A stretch of DNA of 64,000 nt from Cannabis sativa (lineage: Eukaryota > Streptophyta > Magnoliopsida > Rosales > Cannabaceae), in NCBI RefSeq assembly GCF_029168945.1, contig NC_083607.1:10248001-10312000 (forward strand), given 5' to 3'. The notes under the pieces are model-generated. The model saw only the letters and a list, made by a program, of their open reading frames with translations. It searched no databases and was not told where the DNA came from. The position numbers and the translations under genes are program-made. Numbering within the stretch: position 1 is the first letter of the stretch; the number at the start of each line of letters is the position of its first letter. Positions 45,815 to 57,357 of this stretch are shown here, piece by piece.

Positions 45815-46088
45815 TGTTAGTTTTATGGTTGGTAATTCTGTTAAGTCCTACCCTTAATAGTTAAGTTGGTTAACTGTTAGTTTTGACACCAAGGACAAAG
45901 CTATAAATAGCTTTGTCCAACTCATTTTGGAATAGCTTTTAGTTAAGACACATATTGTAAATACAATATAATTCATTCAATAAAAGGAGCATTACTGCTC
46001 AAGGTTTTCTTTCTGTTCGAAACTGGTTTGTGATTGTTCTTGGATCAGTGTGTTTGATTGCATAGGAATCGTCTCATCCCGCCTTACA
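45815..46088 (+). repeat. Copia-3 3' LTR
   Basis: 274 bp, preceded by purine tract CCAAGGTGGGAGAT. It holds TATAAATAG inside a perfect inverted repeat (GGACAAAGCTAT-AA-ATAGCTTTGTCC, about 45892-45917). Confidence 0.93.
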
Positions 46089-46203
46089 ATTATGTATATA
46101 TATATAATATACATTATAGTAATGGCCTGAAGCCAAATTAAGAGTAAAAAAGTAAATAAAAAAAACTGAAGACAAAATAGTCGAATGATTATATATATAT
46201 ATA

Positions 46204-47180
46204 CTAGCAAAAAGTTACGCGCAAGGCACGTATACTAAATTTTATGCTAGTTTTTTATATGTTAGTTGAAAGTGATACAATTAAAAATTAAAGAAAAAAT
46301 ATTATTAGTTATAAGGTGAGATTATTATTATGTGTATCTAAATATTATAGTTTATAATGTTATCAATTAAAAGTGAATACCGAATACAATATATTAATGT
46401 TTAAGAAAGCTTGATGATTTAAATATGTTCTTAAGTTAATCCAAAATTAAATTAAAAATTGATGTTCCAATACTTAAAGAAACTTTACTTAAATGGGTGT
46501 AAGATAAAAAGAAAATTAAAAATCAATCTCTAAATTATTGATAATTGAAGATAGCATTTGTCTAAAAATTGTAGATAAGAAAACTAATGATAGTCATTGG
46601 TGGATTTCAATCTTCATTTGCTTCGATAGAGACAATAGTATAATTTTTGTATTTTGCACTTTTCATTCTAGCCGGGTCCGCATATATCTGGATTGTCCAT
46701 TTTTTCGTTGATAAATTAAATATGGTACTGTCAACAAAGCGGCGGTCTGCAAACTGTGATGTGTTTTCTTTTAAAATGATTAGACATGGTGTGCATAGCT
46801 TATTTAATTAAAAAAAAAAATCAACTTATGAAAGGCATGTAAAACTATTTTATTTTTTTAAAATTACACCTTTGCAGTATATATATTTCATTAGTTGGGC
46901 AGCAGTTCACGAAATTATTTTTTCCACAATGTCTGCGAACATGACAGCAGATAGGCTCTTTGTATTGTCATCAAGTTCAACATATGCTATAGCACTGTAA
47001 AATGCATAATAAGATTGTTAGTATCTTTTTTTTTATTATTTATTTTAACTTAATTTCAATAACATCATATGTTTTTTGTAATATACCGTGGTGTAGGAAA
47101 TCCTTTTTAGCCGCATGTTGGCTTGTCATATATAATTTTTTCATTACGATTGTATAAATTTATTTTTTTATGACTTGCGT
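46204..47180 (-). mobile_element. Helitron 3' end and part of its body
   Basis: On the minus strand the sequence ends ACGTGC-CTT-GCGCGT-AACTTTTTG-CTAG and is followed by T. A short GC-rich hairpin about ten bases before a CTAG end, with T as the next host base, is the Helitron 3' signature. An RPA-like relic on the same strand lies about 700 bases inside. The 5' TC end was not found, and the right limit is set only by the RPA relic; the hAT at 47527 may sit within the same element. Confidence 0.5.
46907..47160 (-). pseudogene. RPA-like (OB-fold) gene relic of the Helitron
   Basis: Two pieces can be joined by a plausible 92-bp GT-AG intron (46995-47086). The first, at about 47087-47160, ends KGFPTPR and contains a stop two codons after a CG pair. 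The second (46907-46994) reads AIAYVELDDNTKSLSAVMFA, then DIVEKIIS before TGA. The join restores an Arg codon (CG+T). The pattern PR-A-AYVEL-D-T-SLSA-FGD-EKI resembles the C-terminal zinc/OB region of plant RPA1-like proteins, which plant Helitrons often carry. Family assignment is by eye only. Confidence 0.4.
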
Positions 47181-47526
47181 CACATGACATGTAATAAAAA
47201 CTCTGGACAATATCAGTAATGGGAATGGCATGCACAAATGAAAGCTGCAGATGCTAGCCATTGGGGATGATTAGATGCTTCTTTATGCAGCAAAGCAAGA
47301 AAGAGTTCCAAAATTTTCGATTTTCGAAGCCCAAAAATTGAAAAAGAAGACTTGGTTGGACCCGGCGTGCATTTAGTATAGTTTTTTCTACCATATCCAT
47401 TTGCATTGGGCACATGTAAAAGAATGTTTAAAGTCTATATTATCTCATACAATTCTTCTTATTCTAGCTCCTATAGCCCTATGAGAATTTATTTATTTAA
47501 TTATAAAACATTAGCAACGATTACCA

Positions 47527-50500
47527 CAGGGCCGGCCAGAGGGTGGGGCAGCCGGGGCCTCGGCCCCAGGCCCCATAATTTTGGAGGCCCCGAAAAAATT
47601 AAAATTAATATATATACATATAAAAACGTATAATATATAAATACTTAACTCAACAAATCATATGAAAAATGTGTAGCACAAATGGTAATTGGAGTTTTTC
47701 TTTGGATTTGAGGCTTAAGGTTCGAACCTCCCCACACCCATTTTTTATACTTTTTATTATTTGTGATAAATAACCATTATGTTAGAAAATTCCAAGCGTG
47801 GCAATGCCCACCTATCTACATTAATGCACCACACAAAAAACCTATTTTAGTGCACGAGCCTAATTATGTGGTATATGAAAAGATTATTTGTTTGATAAAA
47901 CCAACCAATTAATTAGTTGGCTATTAGTAAAAAAAAAAAAAATTAAATTATTGGCATATGAAAAGATTGAGCCGTTGGTGCACCATTAATTTTTTTTTTC
48001 AGTTATATAAAAAAGCCTATATATATGTTCTCTTTTACAATTTTAAACACAATACACTAATATAAGTTATACTATATCTTTTATATTCTAAAATCTTCTG
48101 TTAAATTTATTGTGGTATTGAGTTAGCAACTTTGCATATACAAGAAAAAAAATATCATAGAGGTACACTTTCATTCAACTCTTCTTTTTACTTTTTTTTT
48201 TTATGTGATAAATTTTAATAATGTTCACATATTACATATTTGTATATAATTTTATATTTATGATATATCTTTCTTAACTTTGATTTTTTTTTTTAATAGG
48301 TTCTTTATCTTTCAAAAAGAGAGGATAACTTCAAAATTCAAAGAAAAGATCCCTATTTGAGTTTGGAACACTTACTTTTATTTACAATAATTCAAGGTTT
48401 TATCTTTCTTTTATTTACTTTTTTTTATTATTGGTAATTATATGCAATAGTTTAGTTTTATTAATTTTCATTGAATTAATTTAGTTTTGTTTTGGTGTGC
48501 CTAAAATTTGAACAAGTATGTCTAGTAGAAAATATATGTCGGGTAATGAAAAACTTAAAAAGAAAAGGAGAATAGAAAGTTTGATTAAATCTCAAAGAGG
48601 GGCTTTAGAAAAATTTGTTATCACTAAGAAAAAAGATGAAAGCAATTCAAGTAAAGAAACTAACGAACAAGAACAAATAAATTTAGATAATTTAGGAGAT
48701 TATGAAATGTGTGATGATGTGATGGTTGAAGAAAAATGTCAAGAAAATATTGAAGAGGTCATGGAAGCTAGAAATTTCAATGAAGATTTAGATTATATTT
48801 ATGATCCGGGAAGATGGGAAAATCTTGATAATAAACTAATAGACTTGTTAGTAGAAAAGGGTCCAATTAGAGTAATAATTGATTTTAGTTTAATTAAAGA
48901 TGAAAATGGTAGACACTTTTCAACTTCTTATTATACAAGAATATTGTCAAATGGAGAAAAATATGATAGAAGGTGGTTAGTGTATTCAAAAGAGTTTAAT
49001 AAAGTATATTGCTTTTGTTGTAAATTGTTTGGTAAAAAGTCTAATATGGTGAGTGTGAGTGAATTGAGTAACAAAGGAACTAAAGATTGGAGGCATCTAG
49101 GTGATAAGTTAAAGAATCACGAAACAAGTAATGATCACATACTTAACATGAGTGCTTGGATTGACTTAGAATTGAGACAATCGAAAAACAAAACAATTGA
49201 TAAAGATGCTCAAGAAAGACTTAATAAAGAGAAAGAGCATTGGAGGAATGTTTTAGTAAGAATAATTGCAATTGTCAAAAATTTAGCTAAAAATAATTCG
49301 GCCTTTCGAGGATGTAATGAAAAGATCTATCAAGAAAATAATGGAAATTTTTTAAGCTTAATTGAAATGATTGCTGAATTTGATCCAATAATGCAAGAAC
49401 ATGTTCGACGTATTCAAAATAGTGAAATTCATAATCATTATTTGGGACATAATATTCAAAATGAGTTGATACAATTGTTGGCAAGTGAAGTGAAAAATAC
49501 AATTTTAAAAAAGATCAAAGAAGCTAAATATTTTTCAGTTTTACTTGATTGTACTCCTGATGTAAGTCATCAAGAACAAATGTCTCTCATATTGAGGTGT
49601 GTTGATATTTCATATCTAATTCAATAAGAGTAGAAGAATATTTTTTGGGATTTTTGAATGTGGAGGATACTTCGGGGAAATGTCTTTTTGATGAACTTAC
49701 AAAAGAAATTGAAAATTTGAAACTTAACATTAATGATATACGAGGGCAAGGGTATGATAATGGATCTAACATGAAAGGAAAGTACAAAGGTGTACAAAAA
49801 AGATTATTAGATATAAATCCTCGAGCATTATATACACCTTGTCGTTGTCTTAATATTAATTTAGTGATTTGTGATGTTGCTAATTCTTGTGTTAAAGCTA
49901 TATCATTTTTTGGTGTTTTACAACGCATATATTCATTATTCTCTTCTTCAACCAAACGATGGACAATATTGAAAAATAATATAACTAATTTGACTGTGAA
50001 ATCATTGTCTCAAACTCGTTGGGAAAGTCACATTGAAAGTGTTAAGGCAATTATATCACAAACTCCAAACATAAGAGATGCTTTGTTTGAACTTGCAGAA
50101 ATAAGTGAAGATCCAAAAATAAAAAGTGAAGCTACAAGTCTAGTAAATTATGAATTAGAGAATTTTGAATTTTTATTAGGCATGACCATTTAGTATGACA
50201 TTTTATTTCCTATAAATTCAATAAGTAAACATTTACAAAGTAAAAACATGGACATTGACAAGGCTATACAAGATTTAAATGGTCTCATTTCTTATTTTGA
50301 AGATTATAGGGAAAATGGATTTGTAACTGCTATGAATTCAACTAAGAAAATTGCAAGTGAGATGGGAATAGAGCCTAAATTTTCTGAAAAGCGATTAATT
50401 CGTAGGAAAAAGCAATTTGATGAAAATATTGATGTTGATGTAATTAAATATGCTGAAGAATCATTTCGAATTGATTATTTTCTTTACTTGATTGACCAAA

Positions 50501-51344
50501 TTATTTGTTCACTTAAAACTAGATTTGAACAATTTCAAGTGTATGAAAATATTTTTGGTTTTTTGTTTAGCATGAAGAAACTGAAAGCATTGGATGAAGA
50601 TGATCTAAAAGACCACTCTTTAAATGTTGAGGATGTTTTAAAATTCAATGGATTATCTGATATTGATGGTTTAGGTTTGTTTTCAGAATTTAAAGTGTTG
50701 AAGAAAATTTTCACAATGAAAATAGTAACTCAATTGAAATACTTGATTACATAAAAAAAGTTGATTCTTTTCCAAATGCATTTATTACTTACAGAATATT
50801 ACTAACCATTCCAGTAACAGTTGCTTCAGCAGAGAGAAGTTTTCAAAATTGAAATTGATAAAATCATATTTAATATCCACTATGTTGCAAGAACGATTGA
50901 GTGGGTTAGCTATATTGTCTATCGAAAATAAATTGCTAAATAAACTTCATTACGATGACTTGATTAGCAAATTTGCATCTCAAAAAGTAAGAAAGATACA
51001 TTTTTAAATGATTCATTTATTGTTATCTCTTCTATTTTAATAATTGCATTCAAATTTATGTTCTTTTTAGGTTTTGCGGCTTGAAGATTGTTCGTTGCGT
51101 GAAATATGGAGAAAAAAGTCGCTTGTTAAATGGATGGATCTATATATTTGAATATTGTTTTTAAGTTTTTTTTTTTAATTATTATTATAATTACATGGAA
51201 TATATGACATTTGATTGTTTTTAATTAAGTTTAATGTTATAATTACATAAATTTTTGAAAATTTGGTATATTTAATAATTTCTTTTAAAAAGGCCCAATT
51301 TTGAAATTTTGCACTAGGCCCCTCAAAAGCTTGAGACGGCCCTG
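47527..51344 (+). mobile_element. hAT-1: complete hAT transposon, 3818 bp
   Basis: Ends are CAGGGCCGGCC (left) and GGCGGCCCTG-type (right, GAGACGGCCCTG), an imperfect terminal repeat of CAGGGCCG. The 8-bp duplication gattacca is perfect on both sides (47519-47526 and 51345-51352). Eight-base duplications are the hAT rule. One transposase gene on the plus strand fills most of the interior but is broken. Confidence 0.95.
48518..51007 (+). pseudogene. hAT transposase (ZMYM1/TTF-type zinc finger family), broken
   Basis: ATG at 48518. A Lys/Glu-rich N-terminal part leads into a TTF-type zinc finger ([20 protein letters not shown] ... NHETSNDH), then the DUF4371/RNase H-like region ([20 protein letters not shown], where D-x-T-x-D is the first acidic site; then GQGYDNGSNMKGKYKGVQ). 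The C-terminal hAT dimerisation region appears in the third frame (TIPVTVASAERSF, then KLKLIKSYLISTMLQERLSG). Lesions: frameshift near 49627, TAG at 50191, frameshift near 50740 and a one-base loss at about 50850. The gene ends near 51007. It would bind the ends and cut and paste the element; this copy cannot. Confidence 0.9.
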
Positions 51345-51352
51345 GATTACCA

Positions 51353-52551
51353 TGCATGTTTGAACAATGACCTAGTACTGTTCATGTCCTCTCATTAATC
51401 ATAGTGATGATCGAAATAGATTGTATTGAAGTATTCAAATCAAATCCCTTTTAAAAAACCTAGCTAACTGTTTTCCATCCGAAGATATAATTATATATAA
51501 TATAATTTATATAAGCTGTGCTTTGTGATTCCACATTTAATTAACAATTCAAAAACACAACTTATAAATATAATTATACATATTACTTAACAGGTTGCTT
51601 TTGTACTTGAGGATGATTAGTGCATTATATCAGGTGCAGTAATCAATAGAAGGAAATATTTGCTAGCTTACAATAATATCCTAATTTTTTAATATTGTAT
51701 CATGTGTATTTTTTTTAAATCCTATTGTATCATGTACTTTTTTTTTTTTTTTAAGAAATGGAATTCATTCAACAACGATTACAAGTAAATGACAAGTTTC
51801 ACTCAATTATATGACGAGTACAGTAGGGTGATACCTTAATTTATATAGTACTAACTTTGTTTTTAAAAGCATAATTGATCAATAAATGAGCCACCTTATT
51901 ACCTTCCCGAAAGTACAATTGAATATATCTTTGTATCATATATTTAAGATATATATATTTTCAAAACTATTTATATATCGACATAAAATTTTAGTAAATA
52001 TCTCTTGCTTTGCTGTTTTTTTTTTCTTTCGTATAATTGGAATTTATTTTTATTAAATTTTTTTGAGTAAATTTAATGAGAAAACCTCAAGATAGAAAAC
52101 AATATCATAGATTACTAAATATAATGATTATTCAAAAAAAGAGTAAGTCAACACTATTAACAATCTTAAAACAATAAAAAGAAAAAAAAAAATGAGTGGA
52201 TGAATTGTTACGAAAGGACAATGTATCTCTAATCATGCAGCTTAGATAAGAATTATCTACTAACTTACTATTTGGAACATTAATAACATTGATGCAATTA
52301 GACTCAATAATCACAAATAATCACAAATAAGACTGATGCAAAGTTTCAAACTATCAAAGATAGCTTCTACCATGATATGATCGAGAGCAGAAGCCATCAC
52401 CTCACTATGAGAATCTCTCATATCATGACGTTCTTTCTCTCATATCATGTTCAATTGCATGGGAGAGAAGAATCGATTAGGGCTTTATTTTTGGCCTGTG
52501 TTTTATAAAAAGAAAATATCAATTCAAATATTAATGAGATTTATTTTATTA
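51353..52551. other. Non-coding stretch between hAT-1 and CACTA-1
   Basis: AT-rich, with T-runs near 51739-51753 and 52018-52026. No gene, and no CACTA left end matching the terminus at 55759 could be found here. A tandem TCACAAATAATCACAAATAA lies at about 52311-52329. Confidence 0.45.
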
Positions 52552-54175
52552 TTATTTTATTATATATAAATAATATTTTATACCAACATGCTCGTACAAA
52601 TACCCTCGGGCCACAATGTTGTCGATGTTGTCAGAGCAGAGATGTACTTGCTGATTAAGGGCCGCATGGTCATCGAAATTGTACAGGATACCTTGGTCGT
52701 TGAGGGAAATAAACTCCTCAGCATAAGTTTGTGGTTGTACCTCATCTTGAGGAGCGTATGGTTGTGGAACATACGCCTCACCAGCCACCTCTCCTTCTTC
52801 CTCTTGTTCGGCAGCGTTTCTCTGCTGCTTAAGGGATTGGACTTCGGCTTTTAATTTTTCAATCTCCTTCGCTTGCCGAGCCACAACATCAGACACTTCC
52901 CTTTTCTTCCTGCCGAACAGTTGAGATGCCTTGGTCAGGAACCTACAAATCATAAAATGCAAATTAGCTACGATTTTATTTGTGTAACTAAATAAATAAT
53001 ATTTCAAGTAATAGCATACCCAGTAGCCCTGACACGTCTAGGATGCTCTGGTGTCTCGAGCGCCTGCGTCAGGATATCGTTTTGGCCCTGGACCTGAATT
53101 TGTCCCTGACTAAGCTTCTCCTCTAATTGAGCCTAATGCACGCATATATTCAAGCAATTAGTATATGAATTATATACACTAACTCATGAGTAGAACTGAA
53201 TTAAGGATTAATATATACTTACTATCTTCTCTGCAATTTCCTTGTCGTAATCAGTGACAAGTTTTCGACTCTTGGTGCGAGATTTAATCCAAACACGGTG
53301 GCGGGGGGGATCTGCAACTTCGAGATCCTTTTTCTACATCACGTTATAATAATTAAATGAGTACCAATTAAATTTTATAGCAAAATTATAGCACATTAAA
53401 TTTTAAGCATTACTTACCACAGCTTCCCGTACGTTCACCATTCCACTCCGACCACTACGATGTCTGGATTGAATTTTTGATGAACGTTCACGTTGCACCT
53501 TACTCAATTCCTACAATGCCAAAAAAATACATTAGATACATGTACTTGTATTTAAGAGTTTATCTTAGTGTTAATATAATTAGCGTACCTGAAATTCAGG
53601 AGTTAGTCGACTTTCAACAAAAGTGCACCAATCAGCAGCGTCGATCTCGGGGTGCTTTTCAGGGACTTGTGCCAGTCGTCCCAGATCCTTCTCTTGCAAC
53701 GCGGGCATTATGATGTCTTTTGTCATCCTATTCTTGAAGTCTTTCATTAACTTCCCAGCTAGGATGAGACAATCATGTTTGAAGGAGTCCGGCACAATGA
53801 ACCTCGTCTAGTTTGAAGGGAAACAAACACGGTTAGAGTGAATATTTGAATTAATAGAAAAATAAATCAAAATTCTAACAAATAACAGCTTACTTGTATG
53901 TCGTTCCAAACTTTATTTTTCAGAGTCGGGTTGACTTCTTTCCAGTTTTTATAGGACAACCCTATCGTCTGCCGGCATCTGACACCTAGAGTGGATACGA
54001 GCTTAGCATAGCTTTTCCCGCAGTATTGTTCTTTGTCATTAACCTCGAGGGCCACTCTTTTGCCTTGATCCATTAGCTTGGATATTTCATTCATTTGAGT
54101 AGGCCCTCTTGTAGGTATTACTGTTGGACACTCTGCCTCTGGGTCTGAATCAGATCCTGAACTCGAGTTGGCCAT
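52552..54175 (-). CDS. CACTA accessory protein, Ptta/En/Spm family, six exons, intact
   Basis: Exons on the minus strand: 54175-53894, 53807-53589, 53510-53418, 53333-53223, 53132-53020 and 52942-52552. All five introns are GT-AG and the phases fit, giving 402 codons without a stop. Start ATG 54175 (MANSSSGSDSDPEAECP). Residues about 40-165 are the Ptta/En/Spm plant transposase domain (KLVSTLGVRCRQTIGLSYKN, then DAADWCTFVESRLTPEFQ); then a basic stretch (KVQRERSSKIQSRHRSGRSG), PPRHRVWIKSRTKSRKL, and a coiled coil (RQAKEIEKLKAEVQSLKQQR). In En/Spm-like elements this class of protein is thought to bind the subterminal repeats. The Met at 54196 is an alternative start. Confidence 0.78.
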
Positions 54176-55433
54176 ATCTACACTATTAACAAACAAAATT
54201 GAATATCATGCTACTAACACTAAATTCTACCGAAATTTGATCCAAATTCTACCAAAATTTTTGTAGCATAACAGCTGTAATTGGACATTCCCAAAAATTT
54301 TAAAAGTGCCTAAAGTAACAAACAAAATAAATATAACAATACAGAACAAAGAAACTAACATAAACAATACAAAATTTATCCACCAATCCGACCGCAGTAC
54401 ATGTATTCGCAGAACCTACTTCACTACGGATGAATATTTAAGATATTCAAACTCAACTAAGCATGCATTGATAATTAATTATACTAACAAAAGGTTAGCG
54501 GATGGATATACCTATTGCGAATCCGATCAACACCAAAATATGTCGATCGACTCTCAAATATTAGCACACAACTTATAACATAATGCAATATACAACCAAA
54601 TTAAAATTTTAATTATTAAATTACTTACTAGTTATTAAACAAAGTAGCAAGTTACTAGTTACTAATTTCCATAGTTTTTTTTTTAAAAATAACATATACA
54701 CATATATACATATATAATCAATTAAATATCACACTACCATTATTTTAAAAACTTTAACTCTAAACTAATTAAATTCCTACTACCTCTCATTCTCATTCAC
54801 AACAAATATATATACAATACAAATACACAAAATACACAAATAGTATATACACAATATATATACAGACAACATATATATAAACACATATTCAATAATAAAA
54901 TATAAAATATATACATATATATTATATATCAAGTAAATAAATATTTACCTTATAAACGCAATCTGGCGACAAATTGCGACCAAAAATTCGGCCACCTATA
55001 GCACACACAATATAATATTAATAAAATGAAAAAATTCTAAAAAAAATTTACAAAAACGAAATAATACCAATGTACATTAATAAAATGAACAAAAATCATA
55101 TTTATACCTTAATGAACGTTGAGATTGAACGATTTCTCCGCTAAAAGCGGTGGTCGGAGTTAAACCACCACCTTTTTTTAAAATAGGTTCGGGTACAGTG
55201 TAAATGGGTGAAAAAACAAAACTTTTTTAGTGTATGGGATTAGATATTGAAAATAAAAACTTTTAAGACAAAAATGAGGTGAAATGGTGAAGAAATGAGA
55301 GAGATATGTGGGTTTTTAGAGGTGGTTGGCGAGGGTTTTCGTTTGTTTTTCGTGGGTTTCTCTCTGCTGTAAGTGGCTGGTATGCTGGAGAAGAAGAAGT
55401 GAGGAAGAAGAAGACGATGCAGAGGTTATTAAG
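54176..55433. other. CACTA-1 5' region, non-coding
   Basis: No gene. The segment at about 54390-54460 (CGCAGAACCTACTTCACTAC) recurs in CACTA-2 at about 58075-58190, so the two elements share ancestry in their 5' parts. The rest is AT-rich. Confidence 0.6.
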
Positions 55434-55567
55434 GGGAGACCCTATGCCGTCGGTTCCTAGCAAAGAACCGACGGCATAGGAACCGACGGCATAGGTGCAC
55501 ACGTGTTAATAAAGTGTGCACCTATGCCGTCGGTTCTTTGCTAGGAACCGACGGCATAGGGTCTCCC
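55434..55567. repeat. Large inverted repeat near the CACTA-1 end
   Basis: Arms 55434-55480 and 55521-55567 are perfect inverted copies built from CCTATGCCGTCGGTT / AACCGACGGCATAGG; a further copy of the unit and a TGCACAC/GTGTGCA pair extend the stem inward. Six copies of the ACCGACGGCATAGG unit in all. Such clustered units are the usual binding sites of CACTA accessory proteins. Confidence 0.9.
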
Positions 55568-55761
55568 ACAAAACCCTTAAAAAATCCCAATTTTCAACCG
55601 ACGAGATAGGGTTTACTAATATATATACCTACGGTTTTTACCAAAAAACTGCCTCTAAATGTCAATTTCGAATCTGGTGGGTGTTTTCACACCCTTTAGC
55701 TTCCCTTTTTATAAAATGGGTTAAAAAAAGGGAAGCTAAAGGCCCATATTGTAGTAGTGAT

Positions 55762-55873
55762 TTAGGCATTCGTAGAGATCTTCTAATCTACGAATTTTGA
55801 TCTTGTATGTCATATTCTCAAATATTGATGTTGGTAATAACTTTGTGAATAAGTCTGGAAGATTGACACTTGC
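55762..55873 (-). pseudogene. Copia-4 pol tail, inverted copy
   Basis: The reverse complement closely matches 56580-56690 (GACTTATTCACAAAGTTATT, CCAACATCAATATTTGAGAA and CGAATGCCTAAAT in both). It is the C-terminal end of a Copia polyprotein. The left side is cut by CACTA-1 right after CGAATGCCTAAAT, and the right side by the hAT-type miniature element. The copies have diverged by more than 10%. Confidence 0.75.
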
Positions 55874-56454
55874 TAGGGGTGTTCGCGGTGCGGGTGGTGC
55901 GATTTTTGACTATTTTTTCAAACCAACCCGCACATGCGGTTTTTTAAATTTCCCAAACCGCACCCGCACCGCGAAATTAAAAACCCGCAAAAACCGCACC
56001 GCAAAAAAATAGTGTGCTGCGGTGCGGTTTTTGTGGTTTATGCGGTTTGGACTATCCCTAAATAATTAAACTATCACAAATACAACAAACTTTTAGCAAA
56101 ACTTGTCAAAATACCATAAGGCTTGAAAATAAATATGAAAAAAAATTTAAGTGTCAACAATACAATAATTAGTAGACTTTAAGTTTTTTTTTTTTGAAAG
56201 AATAGTAGACTTTAAGTTGAATATTCACATATTGGACCTAAATAAATATAAAAATTGGTATTTTTATAATATGCAGTGCGGTGCGGTTTGAACCGCATAT
56301 TAACAATTCAAAACCGCAAACTGCACCGCACTGCGCGGTTTAGGAAAAATTCAAACCGCGACTGCACCGCAAAGAATTTCATACCACATTTTTTTTGCGG
56401 TGTGGTGCGGTGCGGGCGGTTTGAGCGGTTCGGGCAGTTTGATGAACACCCCTA
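55874..56454. mobile_element. Complete hAT-type miniature element, 581 bp
   Basis: Ends are TAGGGGTGTTC and GAACACCCCTA, an 11-bp perfect terminal repeat, with the 8-bp duplication acacttgc (55866-55873 and 56455-56462). The interior is non-coding and full of GCGGTGCGG / CCGCACCGC motifs in both orientations, near both ends. Mobilised in trans by a hAT transposase. A fragment of the same family lies at 2474-2584. Confidence 0.93.
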
Positions 56455-56549
56455 ACACTTGCTAAACTAAAGCTATAATGAAGAAGATAGAGCTAAAGGG
56501 ATGCATTTTTACCAAATTCTTCTTAATTCATGATCTTAATTAAGAGAAT

Positions 56550-56730
56550 GACTATATTGATGTTCAACAAACTCAATTAAGTGTCGATCTTGAAGACTTA
56601 TTCACAAAGTTATTACCAACATCAATATTTGAGAAGGCGACATACAAGATTGGAATTCGTCGATTAAAAGATCTCCACGAATGCCTAAATAAGGGAGAGT
56701 TAATTCACACTGCACTCTTTTTCTTTTGAC
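56550..56730 (+). pseudogene. Copia-4 pol C-terminal tail
   Basis: An open stretch from 56580 reads SVDLEDLFTKLLPTSIFEKA, then KIGIRRLKDL, matching the ends of plant Copia RNase H regions (DLFTKSLPT... IGMRRL), and stops at TGA 56728-56730. The upstream pol is missing. Purine tract CCAAGGGGTAG follows before the LTR start at 56787. Confidence 0.75.
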
Positions 56731-57357
56731 GAAGTTTTTGAGCAAGGTTTTTAATGAAACAGTTTTTATAGACATCCAAGGGGTAGTGTTATGAAATAAT
56801 TACTACTAGAAAATTGGGTTTTAGTGACACTCCACACGTGTCACTGAACCCTTTTAGTGACACTTCAACGCGTGTCACTAATGAGGCTGACTGGAAAGGC
56901 AGTTTTTAGTGACACTCCACACGTGTCACTGAAACCTATTGCACTCGCGTTTTGCGCGTCATTATAGGGATATAGTGTCAGGTTTTGCCAGACTAAAAAG
57001 GTAACAACCACACACAAAGAGTGTCACTATATCCTATTTTTCTTTTTTTTTTCTTTTTTATTAATATATTTAGAGTTATAGTGACACACCAAAAGTGCCA
57101 CTATATTAAGTATTTTTTGACAAAAAAAAATAAAATAATTAATTATTTTAATTCAAATTTTATATATTATAAATAATAAGTTATATTAATTATATACAAA
57201 TACAATTAAATATAACAATAATAATTTTAATTAACTAAATGTAAAATTTAAAAATTAAACCATTATAATAATTCACATCAACAAAATTAATAAATATTAC
57301 ATATTAGTTCATTATACTAATAAATCCATAACTATAAAATTATATAATAACTATTGG

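Larger units (their letters stand above)
39502..46088 (+). mobile_element. Copia-3: Tnt1/Tork-like Copia retrotransposon, defective
   Basis: Short LTRs (39502-39782, 281 bp; 45815-46088, 274 bp) start TGTTAGTTTTATGG and end CCTTACA, with the duplication attat (39497-39501 and 46089-46093). Primer site TTGGTATCAGAGC and purine tract CCAAGGTGGGAGAT are in place. The interior encodes gag, protease, integrase, RT and RNase H in Copia order, with stops and a frameshift, and a 1.9-kb solo LTR inserted in the integrase. Inner length without the solo LTR is about 4.7 kb, close to a full-length element. Confidence 0.95.
52552..55759 (-). mobile_element. CACTA-1: CACTA element, right end present, left end not found
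   Basis: The right terminus reads TATTGTAGTAGTG, the inverse of CACTACTACAATATGGGCC. Behind it are a TTTAGCTTCCC hairpin and a large inverted repeat built from ACCGACGGCATAGG, typical subterminal repeats. The transposase-accessory gene at 52552-54175 lies on the minus strand. The main TNP2/Transposase_21 gene is absent. The sequence beyond the right end (ATT) continues a Copia pol tail that it interrupted. No left TIR was found, so the left limit given here is that of the gene. Confidence 0.75.
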
